DNA of 64,000 nucleotides from Bdellovibrio sp. (GTDB lineage Bacteria > Bdellovibrionota > Bdellovibrionia > Bdellovibrionales > Bdellovibrionaceae). Where the stretch lies: positions 18,162-82,161 of the forward strand of contig JACMRL010000039.1 of NCBI GenBank assembly GCA_014376435.1, given 5' to 3'. Positions 58,571-64,000 of the stretch are shown one piece after another. How positions within the stretch are numbered: position 1 is the stretch's first letter; every line of letters begins with the position of its first letter. The notes under the pieces were generated by a model, which saw nothing but the letters and a program-made list of their open reading frames with translations, did no database searches and had not been told where the DNA came from. Position numbers and translations under genes: made by a program.

Positions 58571-59818
58571 ATGATTAAAATGACTGAAAATAAAAAACCG
58601 CTCATTGTCATTTTTATGACCGTGTTTATCTATTTACTGGGCTTCGGAATTGTTATTCCGATTATTCCAATTTTAGGTACCCAGCTGGGTGCAAGCGCGC
58701 TTGAAACGGGTTTGCTACTTTCGATTTACTCTTTGATGCAATTTATCTTTTCACCATTTTGGGGAAGATTAAGTGATCGTTACGGACGCCGCCCTATTTT
58801 ACTAATTTGTTTAGCCGGCGAAGTTTTTTCGTATTTGTTATTTGCACAGGCAACTAACTTACCAATTCTATTTGCGGCGCGAATGTTCTCAGGGTTTTTT
58901 GGTGCTTCGATCTCGACTGCATCGGCGTATATTTCTGATATCACTCCGCCCGATGAAAGATCAAAAGGCATGGCGTTAATCGGTGCCGCTTTTGGTTTAG
59001 GATTTTTATTTGGCCCCGCGATCGGTGGCGCCCTTACGGTATGGGCGACGCATATGTCGAAAAACCCCCATTTTCAAATGAGTTTTAGTTCCTACTGGGT
59101 TTCTGGAATTTGTTTAGTAACTTTTATTTTTGCGTACTTTAATTTAAAAGAAACTTTATCGAAAACGACCGAACCCCAGGAAAAGAAAAATCGCTTTGCC
59201 CAAATTGCGAAGTACTTCAAAATGGAAACGGTCGGCCCGCTTATTTTTATTTTCTTTTTAGCATCGCTTGCGATGTCGACCATGGAAGCTACGCTAATTC
59301 TATTAGTCAAAGATAAGTTTGGCTGGGGAATCAAAGAAGTTAGCTTTGGTTTTGCTTACGTCGGAATTATTATGATCTTTACTCAAGGATTTTTAGTTCG
59401 CCGCCTGATTCCACGATACGGTGAAAAACAAGTTTTACGTTTTGGTCTAATTTTAATGACAATGGGTTTATGCGGAATTGCGATTGCCGAATCGATTTTT
59501 GTTTTAGCACTTACACAAACTTTATTAGCGATCGGAATTGGTTTCACGAACCCTTCAACTTTAGGTTCTATTTCTTTATTAGTAGATGCCAAAGAACAGG
59601 GCGCGGCTTTGGGAACAACTCAAGGTATGTCTTCTTTAGGGCGCATTATTGGCCCCGCAGTGGGCGGCGCTTTGTACGGAGCATGGACCATTCAATCTCC
59701 GTTTATTTTGGCGGGCTTTATGACTTTGATCGGATTATTCGTCGTAATTACAATTTTTCATTCAATCCCAAATGCCGGGCAAAAAATTTCTAAGACCGAG
59801 CCTAAACGTGCTGAATAA
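58571..59818 (+). CDS. MFS drug-type exporter (TetA-like)
   Basis: A 415-residue, 12-helix major-facilitator protein. Motif A is complete (GRLSDRYGRRP), with the DHA1-type start FGIVIPIIPIL and the motif C-like stretch GAAFGLGFLFGPAIGG. It belongs to the proton-driven TetA/multidrug branch; the substrate is unknown. Start 58571 has AAAGGTCGAG before it; the frame continues eight codons further upstream. The next gene starts with GTG inside its last codons. Confidence 0.9.
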   Translation: MIKMTENKKPLIVIFMTVFIYLLGFGIVIPIIPILGTQLGASALETGLLLSIYSLMQFIFSPFWGRLSDRYGRRPILLICLAGEVFSYLLFAQATNLPILFAARMFSGFFGASISTASAYISDITPPDERSKGMALIGAAFGLGFLFGPAIGGALTVWATHMSKNPHFQMSFSSYWVSGICLVTFIFAYFNLKETLSKTTEPQEKKNRFAQIAKYFKMETVGPLIFIFFLASLAMSTMEATLILLVKDKFGWGIKEVSFGFAYVGIIMIFTQGFLVRRLIPRYGEKQVLRFGLILMTMGLCGIAIAESIFVLALTQTLLAIGIGFTNPSTLGSISLLVDAKEQGAALGTTQGMSSLGRIIGPAVGGALYGAWTIQSPFILAGFMTLIGLFVVITIFHSIPNAGQKISKTEPKRAE

Positions 59819-60140
59819 GATTGGTTATTTCCAAGTTGATAACCTAATTCAAAGCAGGGTTCCATTTATGTTAATTAATATGGGGCCAAGTCTAGCCGGC
59901 TGGTACAGCAGCGTTAATAAAATGCACGTTGAAAACTACGAGATCTTAACTAATCCAGTCAGTGCGATTGTCGATTTAGAGGCTAAAAAAATACCCAAAG
60001 ACTTTGCCATTGTAGTCACTTGCGACGATGGAAAGAAATCTGAAGCCTTATTTATCGAGCTTCAGAAAAAAGCTTATACAAACGTGTATCTTGTCGATGG
60101 CGGCTATCAGCAAATGATGACTGAAAGAGTTAAAGCCTGA
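59808..60140 (+). CDS. rhodanese-like sulfurtransferase domain protein
   Basis: A 110-residue single rhodanese domain. The active-site loop is VVTCDDGKKSEALFIELQ, with Cys in the catalytic place, and the end VYLVDGGYQQMM matches the family. The likely start is GTG 59808, overlapping the MFS stop; the open frame reaches 59772 within the MFS gene. Sulfur transfer or a phosphatase-like role cannot be separated. It precedes valS by 13 nt. Confidence 0.8.
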   Translation: MLNKIGYFQVDNLIQSRVPFMLINMGPSLAGWYSSVNKMHVENYEILTNPVSAIVDLEAKKIPKDFAIVVTCDDGKKSEALFIELQKKAYTNVYLVDGGYQQMMTERVKA

Positions 60141-60153
60141 TATTCTAATTAGC

Positions 60154-62841
60154 ATGAAAACAATAGCCGATCGTTACAATCCGCAAGAAGTAGAAACCAA
60201 AGTTTATCAAGACTGGGAAAAAGCTGGCTATTTTAAAGCTGAAGACCAATCGAAGAAACCTCCTTTTTCAATTATTTTACCTCCGCCCAACGTCACGGGC
60301 TTTTTACATTTAGGTCACGCGCTCGATCACACCATTCAAGATTTATTGATCCGCTGGAAACGCATGAGCGGTTTCAATGCGATGTGGTTACCGGGAACGG
60401 ATCACGCGGGTATCGCAACGCAAACCGTCGTTGAAAAAGAATTAAAGAAACAAAAAATTCTACGCCATGATTTGGGCCGCGAAAAATTTGTGGATGAAAT
60501 TTGGAAATGGAAAAACGAATACGGAAATCGTATTTACAATCAAATGCGCAGATTAGGTGACTCTTGTGATTGGAACCGCGCGACTTTTACTTTAGATGAA
60601 GGCGTATCAGCCGCCGTTAAAAAAGTTTTTGTTTCCCTTTATAAAAAAGATTCTATTTATCGTGGCTTACGTTTAGTTAACTGGAGTGGCCCGCTTGAAA
60701 CAGCAATCTCTGATTTAGAAGTGGATCACGTTGTTACCAAAGGTTTTATGTATCACATCAATTACCCAGTTGATGGAACAGGCGAACTTTTAACCGTGGC
60801 GACCACTCGCCCCGAAACAATGTTAGGCGATACAGCTATCGCGGTAAATCCGGAAGATGATCGCTATAAACATCTCATTGGTAAAACCGCCACAGTTCCA
60901 TTGATTAACCGTAAAATTAAAATTATCGCCGACACTTACGTTGATAAAGAATTTGGTTCGGGCGTTGTGAAAATTACACCGGCTCATGACTTCAACGATT
61001 ACAAAATTGGTAAAACTCATAAGCTAGAATTTATTAATATTCTAACCCGCAAATGCGAGATGAATGAAAATGCCGGCGTTTACCAAGGCTTAAAAGTCGT
61101 CGATGCTCGTAAAAAAGTTTTAGAAGATTTAAAAGCCCTAGGATTTTTCGTAAAAGAAGAACCTCACACAATGTCGATTGGTCATTGTTCACGCTCGGGC
61201 GCGGTGGTTGAACCTTTCTTGTCTGAGCAGTGGTTTATGAAAATGGAAGATTTAGCTACGCCTGCTAAGCGCGTCGTTGAATCAGGAACAATCCGCTTTG
61301 AACCTGAGTCGTGGACCAAGGTTTACTTACACTGGATGAATCATATCGAAGACTGGTGTATCTCGCGCCAATTATGGTGGGGACATCGTATTCCGGCATG
61401 GCAGTGTGAGGCTTGCGAAAAATTCACCGTAGCAGAAACTACACCGACGGTTTGCGAACATTGTAACAGTACTAAATTAAAACAAGACGAAGACGTATTA
61501 GATACTTGGTTTAGTTCAGCGCTTTGGCCATTTTCTACCATGGGCTGGCCGAATGAATCACCGCACTCAGTTGAAACTCAAAAAACTTTCTATCCGACAA
61601 ATTATTTAGTAACGGGCCACGATATTATTTTCTTTTGGGTAGCCCGCATGATTATGATGGGCCAAGAATTTAAAAAAGATGTGCCGTTTCGTACGGTGTA
61701 TATTCACGGTTTAGTACGCGACAGCCAAGGCCGTAAGATGAGTAAATCATTAGGAAACTCAATCGATCCAATCGAAATGATCGATAAGCACGGAGCCGAT
61801 GCACTACGTTTTAGTTTCTTAGCACACTTATTTAGCGGTAAAGATTTTAAATTTAGCGAACAACGTGTAGAAGGCTACCGTAACTTTATGAATAAAGTTT
61901 GGAATGCATCGCGTTTTGTACTTTCGAACTTACAAGACTTCAAAGTTCCCGTTGAAGGCGTTAAAGCCCTTCCTGCCCGCGCGCACCTTTCCGTTTTTGA
62001 TCATTGGATCATTGCCAAGTTAGCCGAAGTTGAAAAACAAGTTCACGATGCTTTAGAAAATGAAAGATTTTCCGACGCGGCAACGGCACTTTATCAGTTT
62101 GTTTGGAATCAGTTTTGTGATTGGTATATCGAATTCACAAAACCAATTATGAATTCGGCGGCAGCAGAGGAGAAACAAACAACGCAGTTAGTGATGGCAC
62201 AAGTATTAAACCGCATGATTCGTTTATTGCACCCCTTCTGCCCATTTATAACGGAAGAAATTTACACGAATTTACCCATCAAAGGCCAAGCCTGCATCAT
62301 TGATCAATACCCAACCGTACTAAACGATAAAGATTTCTTAGCTTTTGCTAGCAAAGATGCTGAACTAGAAGTTGATATGGTTAAGGAAGTTATTACGGCA
62401 ATTAGAAATATTCGCGGTGAAAACAGAATAAGCCCAGCCGTTAAATTAAATATTCGTCTAGGTGTAACTCAGGACGATGTACAAAAAATTCTAAGCCATA
62501 ATAAATCAGCAATCATGAATATCGCGCGTTTAGAAAACATGGAAATCGGCGCCGACGGAGATATGAATAAATGCGCGGTCGCACCAATCGCAATCGGCGA
62601 ATCTCGTATGAAAGTAATTATTCCGCTCGAAGGTTTAGTTGATTTCAACGAAGAGATTAAACGTATTCAAAAAACCATCGAAAAACTTGAAAAAGACGTG
62701 GGTCTTCTGCATGGAAAATTATCGAATGAAAAATTTGTACAAAACGCCGATCCAGACGTGATCGCGAACGACCGCATCTTGCTTCAACAGTCGAAAGAGC
62801 AAATGGTTTCGCTGAAAGACGCTTTAACTCGTTTTCAGTAG
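60154..62841 (+). CDS. valS: valyl-tRNA synthetase
   Basis: An 895-residue class I ValRS. The HIGH signature is PPPNVTGFLHLGHA (about residue 50), the editing domain has TTRPETMLGDTA, a zinc-like knuckle CEACEKF ... CEHCNS is present, and KMSKSLGNS (about 527) closes the ATP site. The C-terminal coiled-coil arm (KTIEKLEKDVGLLHGKLSNEKF) is intact. No good ribosome site lies before the ATG; a TATTCT box ends 7 nt upstream, so a short or absent leader is possible. Confidence 0.98.
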   Translation: MKTIADRYNPQEVETKVYQDWEKAGYFKAEDQSKKPPFSIILPPPNVTGFLHLGHALDHTIQDLLIRWKRMSGFNAMWLPGTDHAGIATQTVVEKELKKQKILRHDLGREKFVDEIWKWKNEYGNRIYNQMRRLGDSCDWNRATFTLDEGVSAAVKKVFVSLYKKDSIYRGLRLVNWSGPLETAISDLEVDHVVTKGFMYHINYPVDGTGELLTVATTRPETMLGDTAIAVNPEDDRYKHLIGKTATVPLINRKIKIIADTYVDKEFGSGVVKITPAHDFNDYKIGKTHKLEFINILTRKCEMNENAGVYQGLKVVDARKKVLEDLKALGFFVKEEPHTMSIGHCSRSGAVVEPFLSEQWFMKMEDLATPAKRVVESGTIRFEPESWTKVYLHWMNHIEDWCISRQLWWGHRIPAWQCEACEKFTVAETTPTVCEHCNSTKLKQDEDVLDTWFSSALWPFSTMGWPNESPHSVETQKTFYPTNYLVTGHDIIFFWVARMIMMGQEFKKDVPFRTVYIHGLVRDSQGRKMSKSLGNSIDPIEMIDKHGADALRFSFLAHLFSGKDFKFSEQRVEGYRNFMNKVWNASRFVLSNLQDFKVPVEGVKALPARAHLSVFDHWIIAKLAEVEKQVHDALENERFSDAATALYQFVWNQFCDWYIEFTKPIMNSAAAEEKQTTQLVMAQVLNRMIRLLHPFCPFITEEIYTNLPIKGQACIIDQYPTVLNDKDFLAFASKDAELEVDMVKEVITAIRNIRGENRISPAVKLNIRLGVTQDDVQKILSHNKSAIMNIARLENMEIGADGDMNKCAVAPIAIGESRMKVIIPLEGLVDFNEEIKRIQKTIEKLEKDVGLLHGKLSNEKFVQNADPDVIANDRILLQQSKEQMVSLKDALTRFQ

Positions 62842-62870
62842 CCAAACTTTGGTCTAGCTAATAAAGCGTT

Positions 62871-62897
62871 TAAAATAAGTCCTCTATTTGCCGATAG
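62871..62897 (+). promoter_or_regulatory. sigma-28 (FliA)-like promoter, leaderless start
   Basis: TAAA (62871-62874), a spacer of exactly 15 nt and GCCGATAG (62890-62897) match the FliA consensus TAAA-N15-GCCGATAA at 11 of 12 positions. The predicted transcription start is at or next to the ATG at 62904, and no ribosome site is present, so the message would be leaderless. Confidence 0.6.
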
Positions 62898-62903
62898 AGC
62901 CAT

Positions 62904-63371
62904 ATGGACTTTAAATGTTTGATTGAACAAATTCATGACGAACACGAACTTTACGAGCAACTGCTCGCGGAAGTCGAAGATTATTTTGAAAAGTATCTAA
63001 CAACTTTCGTTCATTTTTACTTTGAACGATTGCCACAGAATAAAATAAAAATAACTGACGTTTGCTATTTTGGAAATAGCGAATCAATGTTTAAAGTTAT
63101 TAAAAATATTCTTGGAAAAAAAGAATGGTACCAAATTTATCACAATCACGGACACGTCGATCTTTGGAAATGCAAACTTGATACTAAAGCTAAAGTTTCA
63201 GTAATTTATAAAGAAAGAACTCACACCGAAAACACTGGAATACGCTTTTTAGATACAGAAAATCATATTCCCATGACACGTGATGAAATTCGTGAGGCCT
63301 TTCAAGAATTGTGTGGAGTTCTTCAAGTCGATGCCGAAAAAAAGAATCTAATAACGAAAAAAGCCATTTAA
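62904..63371 (+). CDS. small protein of unknown function with a sigma-28-like promoter
   Basis: A 155-residue soluble protein, rich in charged and aromatic residues (YFEKYLTTFVHFYFERL; YQIYHNHGHVDLWKCKL). No signal peptide, membrane helix or known motif is visible. The only early ATG lies 7 nt after the -10 of a sigma-28-like promoter. Co-regulation with late flagellar genes (motility or chemotaxis) would follow if that promoter is real. Its last 24 bases overlap the convergent neighbour. Confidence 0.75.
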   Translation: MDFKCLIEQIHDEHELYEQLLAEVEDYFEKYLTTFVHFYFERLPQNKIKITDVCYFGNSESMFKVIKNILGKKEWYQIYHNHGHVDLWKCKLDTKAKVSVIYKERTHTENTGIRFLDTENHIPMTRDEIREAFQELCGVLQVDAEKKNLITKKAI

Positions 63372-63755
63372 TAAAAACTCATTGTTTAAAAAATTTGCCG
63401 GATGAGATTGTTTCAAAGATTCGTTCACTAAATTTATAACTTTGAGTGGCAGCTCTGGACGCGCAAGCTTATTGAAAACATCCAAGCTTAGAAAAAGCTG
63501 TTTTCTGTGATCATCGTAGTCATGCACAACAAGCGCATTATCTCCTTCAGAAAAGTATAACTTAACCACCTCCGGCGGCTGATCAATCTGATAAGTTTGA
63601 ATCAGCAATTTTTTAAGATCCGAAAATCCGTACATCAGTTCTCTAGGCTCCACACATACTCCTTCTGCGGCATCTGAAAGACTACCCAAGCAAATAGGGT
63701 ACTTAACTCTAACAAGGTTCAATCCAATCAAATTTTGATAGTTTTTCCATGTCAA
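63348..63755 (-). CDS. small protein of unknown function
   Basis: A 135-residue soluble protein, convergent with and overlapping the previous gene by 24 bp. It has no recognisable motif; segments such as PEVVKLYFSEGDNALVVHDYDDHRKQLFLSLDVF look like an ordinary alpha/beta fold. The reading frame begins with TTG and has no ribosome site, so the true start is uncertain and may be internal. It could be a partner or target of the neighbour, but nothing shows that. Confidence 0.6.
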   Translation of the reverse strand: MTWKNYQNLIGLNLVRVKYPICLGSLSDAAEGVCVEPRELMYGFSDLKKLLIQTYQIDQPPEVVKLYFSEGDNALVVHDYDDHRKQLFLSLDVFNKLARPELPLKVINLVNESLKQSHPANFLNNEFLLNGFFRY

Positions 63756-63817
63756 AAATCATGACAGTCGTGGATCAGGCATTTTTAGATTAGAATTCGA
63801 CTTTGAGGGGTACAAAT

Positions 63818-64000
63818 ATGAAATTTATCTTACTAGCTATCACTTTATCTGCGGCACCGGCCTTCGCTTTAACTGATTCGGTTTTATGCCGTGACCAACA
63901 GACAAACCAAATTTCTTTTGCTAACTCAGTACAAACCCGCGCCGCAGATGCCAACGAAATTAATTTAATCACCTGGAATGCGCACAAGTACGCAGACTCA
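63818..64000 (+). CDS. secreted endonuclease/exonuclease/phosphatase-family protein (5' part)
   Basis: The first 61 codons of a gene that runs off the window. A signal peptide (FILLAITLSAAPAFA) is followed by a mature start with a cysteine (SVLCRDQQ) and then NEINLITWNAHKYADS, which resembles the first strand and metal-binding Asn of EEP nucleases/phosphatases. The SD GAGGGG lies 8 nt before the ATG. The family call is tentative because the catalytic part is outside the window. Confidence 0.7.
   Translation, partial: MKFILLAITLSAAPAFALTDSVLCRDQQTNQISFANSVQTRAADANEINLITWNAHKYADS

Noticed and set aside
60130..60153. Sigma-70 promoter of valS (TATTCT, 7 nt before ATG)
   Set aside because: No acceptable -35 at normal spacing (TGACTG at best), so I mention it only as a possible short-leader start.
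1..64000. tRNA, rRNA, CRISPR array, insertion sequence, prophage
   Set aside because: No cloverleaf-type GTTCNANNC box, no rRNA-like stretch, no regularly spaced repeats, and no transposase, integrase or phage structural gene were found by eye. A tRNAscan and ISfinder run would be decisive.

Overview
The window is a dense, AT-rich stretch of Gram-negative chromosome with about 67 protein genes, short intergenic gaps and many 1-8 nt gene overlaps. I see no rRNA, tRNA, CRISPR array or insertion sequence. The most likely source is the Bdellovibrionota (Bdellovibrio/Pseudobdellovibrio-like predatory or related bacteria). This is an inference from the mix of a sheathed-flagellum-type gene set with divergent FlgH and FlgJ, lipoproteins with an FQNC-type lipobox, short TIGR02147-like regulators, FHA proteins next to a Tad pilus gene, CFI-box surface proteins, and menaquinone as the quinone.

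Region by region. 1-4.2 kb: menaquinone genes menA-menC-menE in one minus-strand operon ending in a [2Fe-2S] protein, facing a hotdog thioesterase (possible MenI) and a cysteine-cluster protein. 4.2-9.1 kb: RmuC and a 1199-residue full-length ABCC/MRP-like exporter. 9.1-19 kb: a flagellar block on the minus strand (flgF, flgG, flgA, flgH, flgI, flgJ-like, flgM, flgN, flgK, flgL, then csrA and fliW). It starts at a near-perfect sigma-54 promoter and contains a sigma-28-like promoter before csrA, so the usual flagellar hierarchy (RpoN, then FlgM/FliA, then CsrA/FliW) can be read directly from the DNA. 19.2-26.8 kb: a lytic transglycosylase, aspartokinase, a Cys- and Gly-rich secreted protein, and two DUF4143-type ATPases, each with an inverted repeat over its promoter and almost no leader, on either side of a glutathione-peroxidase-like gene. 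26.8-35.2 kb: pgpA-pncC-recA, a lipoprotein, an SPFH/membrane-protein pair, a 58-codon recX remnant, and alaS. 35.3-39.3 kb: lipoprotein, cyclic-nucleotide-fold regulator with zinc ribbon, XRE regulator with a palindromic operator, then truA-rplM-rpsI. 39.3-46.4 kb: a CFI-box outer-membrane protein, asd, pssA, a polyprenol/diacylglycerol kinase-like gene, and an ExbB/ExbD pair. 46.5-54.7 kb: a sulfatase-fold lipoprotein, facing a tightly overlapping operon tadC - DUF192 - FHA/PAS sensor - FHA/TPR - double FHA/TPR - PP2C-like protein. 54.7-64 kb: maf, yggS, proC, divIVA, an outer-membrane protein, an MFS exporter, a rhodanese, valS, a leaderless gene with a sigma-28-like promoter, and the start of a secreted nuclease-like gene.

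The most promising unexplained unit is the six-gene FHA/TadC operon (48.0-54.65 kb). Three membrane FHA proteins with different periplasmic parts, an isolated TadC platform protein and a PP2C-shaped protein without PP2C metal ligands suggest a phosphothreonine-reading envelope complex. Next in interest are the sigma-54 promoter with four upstream CTCGAC hexamers, the twin ATPases under repeat operators, and the recX remnant that preserves the ancestral recA-recX-alaS order.
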